A stretch of DNA of 7,459 nt, taken from the NCBI GenBank assembly GCA_020848855.1, contig JADLHH010000402.1, forward strand, positions 1-7,459, read 5' to 3'. The notes beneath the pieces were generated by a model. The model had not been told where the DNA came from. It was given only the letters and a program-made list of their open reading frames with translations, and searched no databases. Both the position numbers and the translations under genes were made by a program. Every line of letters starts with the position of its first letter. Positions within the stretch are counted from its first letter, which is position 1. Shown here in pieces: positions 1 to 6,661 of this stretch. This stretch comes from Anaerolineae bacterium (GTDB taxonomy: Bacteria > Chloroflexota > Anaerolineae > Aggregatilineales > Phototrophicaceae).

Positions 1-135
1 CAGCCCGCGACCGAGCACCAGCACATCCTGATCAGCGGCGGGCAGCGCGGCATCGACCTGCGCGTGCCGACGATGGCGCTGGTCGGGCTGGTACGCGCCC
101 GCCTCGCTGACGTGGGCATCGATCCCGAAGCCTGA
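1..135 (+). CDS. ybaK: YbaK/EbsC-type Cys-tRNA(Pro) deacylase, C-terminal end (5' truncated)
   Basis: The window opens inside this gene; 44 codons remain before TGA at 133-135, in the frame that begins at base 1. The visible peptide contains ILISGGQRGIDLRV followed by a short helix and ADVGIDPEA. This matches my recollection of the C-terminal strand and helix of YbaK/EbsC proteins, which end in a pattern like 'sGGkrGldiel...la.ltgA.faDI'. Family members hydrolyse Cys-tRNA(Pro) mischarged by prolyl-tRNA synthetase, in trans and in the cytoplasm. The catalytic lysine and the ProX fold core lie upstream of the window and cannot be checked. The stop overlaps the next gene's ATG by one base (TGATG), which suggests co-transcription and translational coupling. 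The family call rests on a short C-terminal motif, so another ProX-fold deacylase remains possible. Confidence 0.66.
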   Translation, partial: QPATEHQHILISGGQRGIDLRVPTMALVGLVRARLADVGIDPEA

Positions 136-1133
136 TGCTCGAAAAACCGGACATCGCCGACGCCGAGATCGCAGGCAGCCTGAACCGCGAGTACGGGCTG
201 AACGCCGCCCGTGTCACGTTTCTGCCGCTGGGCGCGGATCGCAACACGGCGGTCTACCGCGTCGTAACGGACGATGCTGACTACTTCGTCAAGCTGCGCG
301 GCGGCGGCTTTGACGAGATGACGATCCTCATACCGAAGCTCCTGTACGATCAGGGCATCCGGCAGGTAATCGCGCCGATCCCGACCGTCTCCGGTCAGTT
401 ATGGACGCCGCTCGGCGATTTCGCCCTGACGGTTTCGCCATTTGTCGAAGGACGCGACGCTTACGAAGTCGATCTGAGCGACGACCAGTGGGTCGAATTC
501 GGGCGTGCCCTCAAAGCCATTCACGAAGCAGAATTACCCCCGATAGTGACCGACCGCATCCGGCGCGAGGATTTTTCCGCCGAGTGGCGCGAGCGCGTCC
601 GGCGCTACCTGCGGTTGATCGAAGAGTCACATTTTGGCGATCCGGTCGCGGCGGCGGTGGCGGCGTTTCTGCACGACCGGCGCGAACTGGTCGAGCGATT
701 AGTGGGGCGGGCCGAAGCGCTCGGCGCGGCGCGTCCGCGGCGCTCGCTGCCGTTCATCCTGTGCCATGCCGACATCCACGCGGGCAATCTGCACATCGAC
801 GCGGGCGGACAGGTGTACATCGTGGATTGGGATACGCTGATTCTTGCGCCGAAGGAGCGCGACCTGATGTACCCCGGCGGCGGGCTGTTTGGCGGCAAAC
901 GGGCGCCACAGGACGAGGAATCGCTGTTCTACCGGGGCTACGGCGCGGCGCAGATTGACCCCGACGCGCTGCTGTACTACCGTTTCGAGCGCATCGTCGA
1001 AGATATTGCCGCTTACTGCGAGCAGCTTCTACTGACCGACGCCGGCGGGCAGGATCGCGAAATTGGGATGCGGCAGTTGATGAGCCAGTTCCAGCCGGGC
1101 GCGGTGATCGACGTGGCGTTCCGGGCGGAATAA
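135..1133 (+). CDS. Aminoglycoside phosphotransferase-family kinase, spectinomycin kinase (APH(9))-like
   Basis: This is a complete 332-residue protein with the APH/choline-kinase fold, predicted to transfer the ATP gamma-phosphate to a hydroxyl of a small molecule in the cytoplasm. The N-lobe carries YFVKLR with candidate ATP-binding Lys53 and Glu61. The hinge region lies around FALTVSPFVEG (96-106). The catalytic loop is CHADIHAGN (210-218), with H211, base D213 and Asn218. The metal motif is IVDWD (229-233), with D231 and D233. The following LAPKERDLM (237-245) and the glycine-rich PGGGLFGG (247-254) are the pattern I associate with APH(9)-like proteins rather than with other APH classes. 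All catalytic residues are present and the length is normal. The ATG overlaps the upstream stop by one base and has no clear Shine-Dalgarno, consistent with coupled translation. Members of this family are often called resistance kinases on fold alone; the true substrate here is unknown and may be a metabolite. Confidence 0.85.
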   Translation: MLEKPDIADAEIAGSLNREYGLNAARVTFLPLGADRNTAVYRVVTDDADYFVKLRGGGFDEMTILIPKLLYDQGIRQVIAPIPTVSGQLWTPLGDFALTVSPFVEGRDAYEVDLSDDQWVEFGRALKAIHEAELPPIVTDRIRREDFSAEWRERVRRYLRLIEESHFGDPVAAAVAAFLHDRRELVERLVGRAEALGAARPRRSLPFILCHADIHAGNLHIDAGGQVYIVDWDTLILAPKERDLMYPGGGLFGGKRAPQDEESLFYRGYGAAQIDPDALLYYRFERIVEDIAAYCEQLLLTDAGGQDREIGMRQLMSQFQPGAVIDVAFRAE

Positions 1134-1134
1134 T

Positions 1135-1162
1135 CAGAGGGGCGTTCAACCGAACGCCTCTG
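1135..1162. terminator. Hairpin between convergent genes, probable bidirectional terminator
   Basis: An inverted repeat fills the 36-base gap between the convergent kinase and pfkA stops. The left arm is 1135-1147 and the right arm 1152-1162, giving 11 base pairs with a two-G bulge in the left arm and a four-base AACC loop. It begins two bases after the kinase stop and lies eight bases beyond the pfkA stop, so it can serve both strands. Neither side carries a strong T-run: the plus side reads TGAGCTTGCTT and the minus side ATTATTCC. Efficient intrinsic termination is therefore plausible rather than certain. Confidence 0.62.
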
Positions 1163-1169
1163 AGCTTGC

Positions 1170-2138
1170 TTACCGCGATAGGAAGTGCGCCATCTCGAAA
1201 TAGTGATCGCCGATGGGGCGAAGCTGGCTGATGGCATCTTCCAGCGGGACCGGCTTCATTTCGCGCCCGCTGAGCGCGACCATCACGCCCGACACGCCAT
1301 CGCGCACACACTGCACGGCTTTGACGCCCATGCGCGTCGCCAGCAGGCGGTCGAACGCCGACGGGCTGCCGCCGCGCTGGATGTGCCCCAGAATCGTCAG
1401 GCGGATTTCGAAGCCCACGTCCTGGCTGTCCTTGAGGAACGTAGCGAGGTCGGTCACCTTGTAGGGCGCGCCTTCGGCGACGACGGCGATGGCGTGCGAT
1501 TTGCCGCGCACGTAAGCGTCGGAAAGCGCCTTCGCCACTTCTTCCATCGTCACCGGGCGTTCCGGCGTGACGACGATCTCCGCGCCGCCCAGGATGCTGC
1601 CCATCAGCGACAGATAGCCGCAGTTGCGCCCCATCACTTCGATCAAAAAGGCGCGCTGGTGTGATGACGCCGTATCGCGCAGGCGGTCGAGCGCGTCTAG
1701 GATCGTATTCAGCGCGGTGTCGACGCCGATGCACATATCCGTCCCGAAAATGTCGTTGTCGATGCTGCCGGGGATGCCAATCGTCTGAAAGCCGAGTTTG
1801 TGCAGGGCGAGCGCCCCGGTCAGGCTGCCGTTCCCGCCGATCACCACAATCGCGTCGATACCTTTTTCGTTCAGGCGGCGCAGCGCGCGCCGCTGCCCCT
1901 GTGCCGTCCTGAATTCGTCGTTGCGCGCTGTCTGCAATATCGTGCCGCCGCGCTGCAAAATGCCGCTCACTTCGACGCTGGTCAGCAGCTCGAAGTCGCC
2001 ATTAATCAAGCCGGTGTAGCCCTGCCGCACACCGTATACTTCCATGTCGTATTCCATGCCGGTGCGCACCACCGCGCGAATTGCCGCGTTCAGCCCGGAG
2101 GAATCGCCTCCGCTGGTCATGACCGCAATACGTTTCAC
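1170..2138 (-). CDS. pfkA: 6-phosphofructokinase, ATP-type (PfkA)
   Basis: This 322-residue enzyme phosphorylates fructose 6-phosphate to fructose 1,6-bisphosphate, the committed step of glycolysis, in the cytoplasm. The N-terminus KRIAVMTSGGDSSGLNAAIR (2-21) holds the nucleotide glycine loop. GSIDND (124-129) supplies catalytic D127 and D129. Substrate residues are R162, MGR (169-171), E222, R246 and HIQRGG (252-257). Effector-site arginines equivalent to E. coli R21, R25, R54 and R154 are kept (R21, R25, R63, R154), suggesting an allosteric enzyme. Gly104 and Gly124 are the residues of ATP-dependent enzymes; PPi enzymes have Asp and Lys there. The oddity is GGNGS at 101-105, with Asn103 where E. 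coli has the Mg-associated Asp103. The start is GTG at 2136-2138, since no ATG lies closer to the conserved N-terminus, and GGGAG sits nine bases upstream. It lies 58 bases downstream of dnaE and is probably co-transcribed with it. Confidence 0.96.
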   Translation of the reverse strand: MKRIAVMTSGGDSSGLNAAIRAVVRTGMEYDMEVYGVRQGYTGLINGDFELLTSVEVSGILQRGGTILQTARNDEFRTAQGQRRALRRLNEKGIDAIVVIGGNGSLTGALALHKLGFQTIGIPGSIDNDIFGTDMCIGVDTALNTILDALDRLRDTASSHQRAFLIEVMGRNCGYLSLMGSILGGAEIVVTPERPVTMEEVAKALSDAYVRGKSHAIAVVAEGAPYKVTDLATFLKDSQDVGFEIRLTILGHIQRGGSPSAFDRLLATRMGVKAVQCVRDGVSGVMVALSGREMKPVPLEDAISQLRPIGDHYFEMAHFLSR

Positions 2139-2147
2139 GAGCGTCTG

Positions 2148-2152
2148 CTCCC
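2148..2152 (-). promoter_or_regulatory. Ribosome binding site that decides the GTG start of pfkA
   Basis: On the minus strand GGGAG is followed by a nine-base spacer and then GTG at 2138. The spacing is good, and the encoded MKRIAVMTSGG aligns with the start of bacterial PfkA proteins. The next in-frame ATG, encoding M7, would remove the beginning of the nucleotide-binding strand. Confidence 0.7.
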
Positions 2153-2196
2153 AATTAGTCTAAAGTTGTGCTGTGGGTATTTTAGCGCTGTGTCGG

Positions 2197-5100
2197 CTAA
2201 ACGCTAGCGATAAGCTGAAGTTCGACCTTCTCCAGCTTTTCGAGTTTGGCGATCAGCTTCTCGTCGTAGCAGGTCGTGTCGTTCACGAATTCCATCAGGT
2301 GCGTTTCCACTCCGTCAGTGACGATCACGATCTCGAAGCGGTCTCGTCCGTGATAGGACTTCAGCGTGCCGATCAGGTGCTTCAGCCGGCGGCGGTCGCG
2401 CTCGGTGTCGCCGTTGCGGATGAAGCGCACCCGCAGCATGTGGGGTGGTGGCTCTGAATCGCCGGGCAGCGGCTCGACCGTCGCGAAGAACGCCTCGTCT
2501 TCGAATCCGGCTGGGGGTAGAGCATCGAACGGCGGCGGCTCGGTGCTGGTCGTGATGTACTCGCCGTCGCTGGTCGGCTCGGTGTCCTCGAACACCGTCG
2601 AGGCGGGGGTGTACGTTGTCGTTCGGGGCTGGTCGGCGTCGCTGAAGACGGCGGTGAATTCCTGCGAGACGGACTCGCAGATGATCTGCGGGTCGTTGCG
2701 CGAGCGGTCGAACTTGCCGGCGACGATCACGACCGCGCCTTCTTCCATCATCTCGGCGTACTGGTTCCACGTGCGCGGGAACAGCACCGCGTCGATGGTT
2801 CCGAAGCGGTCTTCGAGCGTGGCGACGCACATCATGTCGCGGTTTTTGGTCGGGATGCGGCGCAGCGCCGCGACCAGACCGACGAGGCGCACCGGCTTGT
2901 CCTGCGGTGTCTCGTCGGACTTGAGTTCGAGCGTGTTGATCAGGTTGCTGTCGCGCATCTGCTCCATCACCGGGTCGATGGGGTGGCTGGAGACGTACAG
3001 ACCGAGCAGTTCCTTCTCCCAGTTGAGCATCTCGCGCTGGCTGACTTCCTCAGCCTGCGGCAGATTGTGCAGCAGGTCGTCGGTGGCGCTCTCGGTTTCC
3101 CCGAACAGACTCGCCTGCCCGACCTCTTTCGCCTTGTGACGGTCGGCGCTGTAGCTGACGATGCGGTCGAGCGCCGCGATCAGCGTGCGGCGGTTCCCCA
3201 GGCTCTTGAGCGCACCCACTTTGATCAGGCTTTCGACCGTGCGCTTGCCGATCACACGCAGGTCGAGCCGCTCGCAGAAGTCCTGCAGGCTGGTGAACTC
3301 GCCGTCGGCTTCGCGCTCGGCGATGATGTGCTGCAGCGCGCCCACGCCGGCGTTTTTGATCGCCGCCAAGCCGAAGCGAATGCCGCGCGTCCCGGCATCA
3401 CTGGTGATGCTCGACTGTGTCTGGATGTCGAAATCAAGCTGGCTGTGGTTGATGTCCGGCGGCAGGATTGGGATATTCAGCCGCTTGCACTCGATCAGGA
3501 AGGTCGTCACCTTCGGGGCGTCGTCGAAGTAGACAGTCAGCAGCGCCGCCATGTATTCGGCGGGGTAGTGCGTCTTCAGGAAGGCGCTCTGGCACGAGAT
3601 GACGGCGTAGTCGGCGGCGTGACTTTTGTTGAAGCCGTAATTGGCGAAAAACTCGATGTCGTCGAAGATTTTCCCGGCGGCTTCTTCGCTCACGCCACTT
3701 GCGGGACCATTCTTGAGGAAAATCTCGCGGTGCTTGAGCAGGTCTTCCTTCTTTTTCTTGGATACTGCCCGGCGCATCAGGTCGGCGTCGCCCAGCGAAT
3801 AGCCGAACAACTCGCGCCCGATGCGCATGATCTGTTCCTGATACACCATGATCCCGTAGGTTTCTTCGAGGATCGGGCGCAGCTTGTCGTGATGATAGGT
3901 GACGGGTTCGTCGCCGTGCAGTCGCTTGTTGAACGTCGGGATGTAGTCCATCGGACCGGGGCGGTAGAGCGATGCCCCGGCGATGATGTGCTCGAAGCGG
4001 GTCGGCTTCATGTCGCGCAGCATCCCCTGCATTCCGCTGCTTTCAAACTGGAACACGCCGACCGTTTCGCCGCGCCCGAACATCTCGAACGTTTCCCTGA
4101 GCATTCGATCCTGTTCCGGGTCGCCGCTCGGTCGGTATGGGATGTTCGACATATCGTAGCGGATGCCGTGATGCTTCTCGATCAGGTCGCAGGCGCGGCG
4201 AAGGTACGTCAGCGTCGACAGCCCCAGAAAGTCGACCTTGAGCAAGCCGATGGATTCGCAGGTTTCCATTGGGAACTGCGTGACCTGCCGCAGCGTCATC
4301 GCGCCGCCGCCGTCCTCGCCGTCGTCATTGCCGCTGGATTTGGTCAGGCGGTGCAGCGGGATGTACTCGTCGAGCGGCTTGTCGGCGATGATCACGCCCG
4401 CCGCGTGGGTCGAAGCGTGGCGGCTGATGCCCTGCAGCGCTTCGGCGGTGTCGATCACCTGCTTGAGTTCGGGGACGGTGTTGTAGAGCGTCGTCAGTTC
4501 CGGGTTTTCCTCGACGTACACCTTGACTGGCTTCGGCTTCGGCTCGGTCGGGATCAGCCGCGCCGCCTGGTTTACCAGCGCCAGATCGACGTTCAGCGCG
4601 CGCCCCACGTCGCGGACGGCGGCTTTCGCACCCAGCGTCCCGAACGTGATGATCGCCGCGACCTTATCTTCGCCGTACTTGCGCGCCGCGTAGTTGATCA
4701 TCTCGCCGCGTCGGTCGTCCGGGTAGTCGAGGTCGATATCGGGCATACTGACGCGACCGGGGTTCAGGAAGCGCTCGAACAGCAGGTGGTTTTCAATCGG
4801 GTCGATGTTGGTGATGCCCATGCAGTAGGCGGTGATGCTGCCCGCGCCCGAACCGCGCACGTTCCACCAGATATCGGCGTGGCGCGCGAACTCGCATAAG
4901 TCCCACACGATCAGGAAGTAGGTCTCGAAGCCCATCGTCGAGATGATGCCGAGTTCGTAGTCGAGCCGTTCGCGCAGCGCCGGGTCGTCGGCGCGGTCGC
5001 CATAACGCCAGCGCATCCCTTTTTCCGCCAGCGCCCGCACATACGATCCCGGCGTGTAGCCGTCCGGCACGGGGAAGATCGGCAGGTGATAGCCCTTGCG

Positions 5101-5949
5101 GTCGAGGTCGATCGCGCACATCTCGGCGATTTTTCGCGTGTTCCGCAGCGGCGAGCCGCCGTCGATGTGCCCAAAGGCGTCCCACATCTGCGCGGCGCTG
5201 CTCAGGAAGTAGCTGTTGTCGGTCATCCGCATCCGGTTGGCGTCGTTCTTGAGCGCGCTTGTCTGGATGCACAACAGCGTGTCGTGCGGGTCGTAGTCGT
5301 CTTCCAGCACGTAATGTACGTCGTTGGTGGCGACGAACTGCACGTCGTCTTTCCTGCCGATGTCGATCAGCCAGTTGTTGACGGTCTTGAGTTCGTCGAT
5401 GTCGTGGTTTTGCAGTTCGAGGTAGAAATTTTCCTTGCCGAAGGTTTGCAGATACCAGTCAATCGTGTCGCGGGCTTCGCCTTCGCGCCCACCCATCACC
5501 GCGTCCGGGATCAGCCCGGCGAGGCAGCCGCTGGTGACGACCAGCCCTTCGGCATGTTCCGCTAGAAATTCGCGGTCGACGCGCGGGCGATAGTAATAGC
5601 CCTCAAGCTGGGCGGCGCTGGCGATTTTGAGCAGATTCCGATAGCCTGTCTCGTTCTTCGCCAGCAGCAGTTGGTGGAACGACTGGCGGTCGGCTTTCGG
5701 GTCGCGCCCGGTCATCGGGCGACCGGGCGGGCACAGGTAGCCTTCCATGCCGATGATCGGCTTGATGCCGGCTTTCCTGCACGCCTTGTAGAAGTCGATC
5801 ACGCCGAACATGACGCCGTGATCGGTGATCGCCAGCGAGTCCATGCCCATCTCGGCAGCGTGCTCGACCAGCTTGGGAATCCGGCTGAACCCATCCAGCA
5901 GCGAGTATTCGGTGTGGACGTGCAGGTGGACAAATGGTTGGTCGGTCAT
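2197..5949 (-). CDS. dnaE: DNA polymerase III alpha subunit (replicative polymerase, DnaE1 type)
   Basis: This is the replicative polymerase catalytic subunit, 1250 residues from the chosen ATG. Domains in order: PHP (about 5-270) with HLHVH (8-12), D19, TDHG (42-45), E69, H92, C142, H182 and NDVH (209-212); the palm with PDIDLD (403-408), where D404 and D406 match E. coli D401 and D403; the third catalytic Asp at D573 in VDFLGL; fingers and beta-binding region with KKKK (731-734) and NYGFNKSHA (770-778); a helix-hairpin-helix around 897-918; the clamp motif QASLF at 945-949; an OB fold (about 1018-1095); an acidic, proline-rich linker (1102-1170); and a compact C-terminal domain (1171-1250). 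The metal-binding PHP residues lost in E. coli appear intact, so it may proofread itself. The frame stays open to 6009, but the likely promoter at 5982-6009 makes ATG 5949 or 5958 (adding MRT) more credible. GAAAG at 5963-5967 is a modest ribosome binding site. The gene ends in TAG, 58 bases before pfkA. Confidence 0.97.
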   Translation of the reverse strand: MTDQPFVHLHVHTEYSLLDGFSRIPKLVEHAAEMGMDSLAITDHGVMFGVIDFYKACRKAGIKPIIGMEGYLCPPGRPMTGRDPKADRQSFHQLLLAKNETGYRNLLKIASAAQLEGYYYRPRVDREFLAEHAEGLVVTSGCLAGLIPDAVMGGREGEARDTIDWYLQTFGKENFYLELQNHDIDELKTVNNWLIDIGRKDDVQFVATNDVHYVLEDDYDPHDTLLCIQTSALKNDANRMRMTDNSYFLSSAAQMWDAFGHIDGGSPLRNTRKIAEMCAIDLDRKGYHLPIFPVPDGYTPGSYVRALAEKGMRWRYGDRADDPALRERLDYELGIISTMGFETYFLIVWDLCEFARHADIWWNVRGSGAGSITAYCMGITNIDPIENHLLFERFLNPGRVSMPDIDLDYPDDRRGEMINYAARKYGEDKVAAIITFGTLGAKAAVRDVGRALNVDLALVNQAARLIPTEPKPKPVKVYVEENPELTTLYNTVPELKQVIDTAEALQGISRHASTHAAGVIIADKPLDEYIPLHRLTKSSGNDDGEDGGGAMTLRQVTQFPMETCESIGLLKVDFLGLSTLTYLRRACDLIEKHHGIRYDMSNIPYRPSGDPEQDRMLRETFEMFGRGETVGVFQFESSGMQGMLRDMKPTRFEHIIAGASLYRPGPMDYIPTFNKRLHGDEPVTYHHDKLRPILEETYGIMVYQEQIMRIGRELFGYSLGDADLMRRAVSKKKKEDLLKHREIFLKNGPASGVSEEAAGKIFDDIEFFANYGFNKSHAADYAVISCQSAFLKTHYPAEYMAALLTVYFDDAPKVTTFLIECKRLNIPILPPDINHSQLDFDIQTQSSITSDAGTRGIRFGLAAIKNAGVGALQHIIAEREADGEFTSLQDFCERLDLRVIGKRTVESLIKVGALKSLGNRRTLIAALDRIVSYSADRHKAKEVGQASLFGETESATDDLLHNLPQAEEVSQREMLNWEKELLGLYVSSHPIDPVMEQMRDSNLINTLELKSDETPQDKPVRLVGLVAALRRIPTKNRDMMCVATLEDRFGTIDAVLFPRTWNQYAEMMEEGAVVIVAGKFDRSRNDPQIICESVSQEFTAVFSDADQPRTTTYTPASTVFEDTEPTSDGEYITTSTEPPPFDALPPAGFEDEAFFATVEPLPGDSEPPPHMLRVRFIRNGDTERDRRRLKHLIGTLKSYHGRDRFEIVIVTDGVETHLMEFVNDTTCYDEKLIAKLEKLEKVELQLIASV

Positions 5950-5981
5950 CGTGCGCATTGGGCTTTCAATCAATACCCTGT

Positions 5982-6009
5982 AGTATACCCGGGCGCACAT
6001 GCGCGGCAA
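5982..6009 (-). promoter_or_regulatory. Predicted sigma-70-type promoter for dnaE-pfkA
   Basis: On the minus strand TTGCCG (6004-6009) lies 16 bases before TATACT (5982-5987), matching the -35 hexamer at four of six positions and the -10 at five of six. The expected transcription start is near 5974. This leaves a leader of about 15-24 bases before the two candidate ATGs at 5958 and 5949, and it excludes the more upstream in-frame ATG at 6009, which lies inside the -35 element. The 12-base inverted repeat GCGCA-CA-TGCGC (5993-6004) lies mostly within the spacer and could be an operator, although short GC-rich palindromes are common by chance. Confidence 0.5.
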
Positions 6010-6028
6010 TTCGAATCTTGAAACCTGA

Positions 6029-6060
6029 CGGCATTACCTGGGCGGCATTATCCCGCATTA
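6029..6060 (+). repeat. Three short direct repeats of GCATTA upstream of the flavoprotein gene
   Basis: CGGCATTA occurs at 6029-6036 and 6043-6050, and the near copy CCGCATTA at 6053-6060. The start-to-start spacings are 14 and 10 bases. The third copy runs into the predicted -10 element. They could be binding sites for a regulator of the divergent promoters, or chance repeats; only three short copies are present. Confidence 0.35.
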
Positions 6061-6064
6061 TAAT
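6059..6064 (+). promoter_or_regulatory. Predicted -10 element for the flavoprotein-esterase pair
   Basis: TATAAT is a perfect -10 hexamer, placing the transcription start near 6071 and leaving a leader of about 25 bases to the ATG at 6096. No good -35 is seen: TTACCT at 6034-6039 is the closest, with an over-long 19-base spacer. Activation by a bound factor or a different sigma specificity is therefore possible. The position argues against the in-frame ATG at 6066 as the protein start. Confidence 0.42.
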
Positions 6065-6095
6065 CATGGGTGTTGGATATGATGGGGCACGACTG

Positions 6096-6659
6096 ATGGC
6101 GAAGTTCTACGACCAGATTAGTGAACAGTTGCGGGAATTTATCGAGGCGCAGCACGTCTTTTTCGTCGCCAGCGCGCCGCTTAGCGCCGAGGGGCACGTC
6201 AATCTCTCGCCGAAAGGGCGCGACAGCCTGCGTGTGCTCTCGCCCAATCGCGTCGCCTATATCGACCTGATCGGCAGCGGCAACGAGACCTCGGCGCACC
6301 TGCACGAGAACGGCAGAATCACGATCATGTTCTGCGCGTTTGAGGGCGCGCCCCGGATTATGCGGCTGTTCGGGCGCGGGCGCACCATCCTGCCCGCCGA
6401 CCCCGAATGGGAAGCGCTCAGCCCGCTGTTCCCAACCTACATCAACATGCGCCAGATCATCGTGGCGGACGTTGACATGGTGCAGACCTCGTGCGGCTAC
6501 GGCGTGCCGTTCATGGACTACGTGGGCGAGCGCGATACGATGGATCGCTGGGCGGAAGCCAAAGGCGCGGATGGGCTGGTCGCCTACCAGGCGGAGAAGA
6601 ATGTCCAGAGCATTGATGGGCTGGCGACGCCGCTCGGAATGGGGCTGACGGGGCATTGA
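6096..6659 (+). CDS. Pyridoxamine 5'-phosphate oxidase-like FMN-binding protein
   Basis: This is a 187-residue cytoplasmic protein with the split-barrel flavin-binding fold of the PNPOx-related superfamily. The recognisable family blocks are HVNLSPKGRDSLRVL (34-48), DLIGSGNETSAHLHENGRIT (57-76), MFCAFEGAPRIMRLFGRG (78-95) and, near the C-terminus, SCGYGVPFMDYVGERDTMDR (132-151) and SIDGLATPLG (172-181). These place it in a conserved subgroup of uncharacterised proteins annotated as pyridoxamine 5'-phosphate oxidase family. True PdxH activity is not implied; such proteins may be flavin reductases, F420- or FMN-dependent oxidoreductases, or heme-binding. The ATG at 6096 was chosen because GGGG lies eight bases upstream (6084-6087) and the start follows a predicted -10. 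Earlier in-frame ATGs at 5934 and 6066 have no ribosome binding site and would add sequence unlike the family. The esterase gene begins two bases after its stop. Confidence 0.88.
   Translation: MAKFYDQISEQLREFIEAQHVFFVASAPLSAEGHVNLSPKGRDSLRVLSPNRVAYIDLIGSGNETSAHLHENGRITIMFCAFEGAPRIMRLFGRGRTILPADPEWEALSPLFPTYINMRQIIVADVDMVQTSCGYGVPFMDYVGERDTMDRWAEAKGADGLVAYQAEKNVQSIDGLATPLGMGLTGH
6650..6653 (+). promoter_or_regulatory. Ribosome binding site for the esterase, inside the upstream gene
   Basis: GGGG lies within the last codons of the flavoprotein gene, eight bases before ATG 6662. The good spacing and the two-base gap between stop and start support translation of both genes from one transcript. 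Confidence 0.5.
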
Positions 6660-6661
6660 TC

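Noticed and set aside
754..1734. 326-codon minus-strand frame spanning the kinase, the terminator and pfkA
   Set aside because: It crosses the convergent gene ends and the hairpin, reads as low-complexity Arg/Ala/Pro sequence, and overlaps two clearly real genes.
1170..2138. PfkA as a PPi-dependent enzyme or a pseudogene because of GGNGS
   Set aside because: G104 and G124 are ATP-type markers, and all other catalytic and F6P-binding residues are intact in an uninterrupted frame of normal length.
2139..2196. Separate pfkA promoter in the dnaE-pfkA gap (TAGACT as a -10)
   Set aside because: There is only a partial -10 match and no -35-like hexamer at a usable distance, so it is not distinguishable from chance in 58 bases.
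2983..4899. 638-codon open frame on the plus strand
   Set aside because: It lies wholly antisense to dnaE, whose polymerase motifs are unambiguous. Its composition (V, D, R, Q rich, no domain pattern) is typical of the complement of a GC-rich gene.
5950..6009. DnaE start at ATG 6009
   Set aside because: It lies inside the predicted -35 element and upstream of the expected transcription start, and would add 20 residues ahead of the usual PHP N-terminus.
5934..6095. Upstream extension of the flavoprotein to ATG 5934 or 6066
   Set aside because: The extension overlaps the dnaE 5' end and both predicted promoters, has no ribosome binding site, and does not resemble the family's N-terminus.
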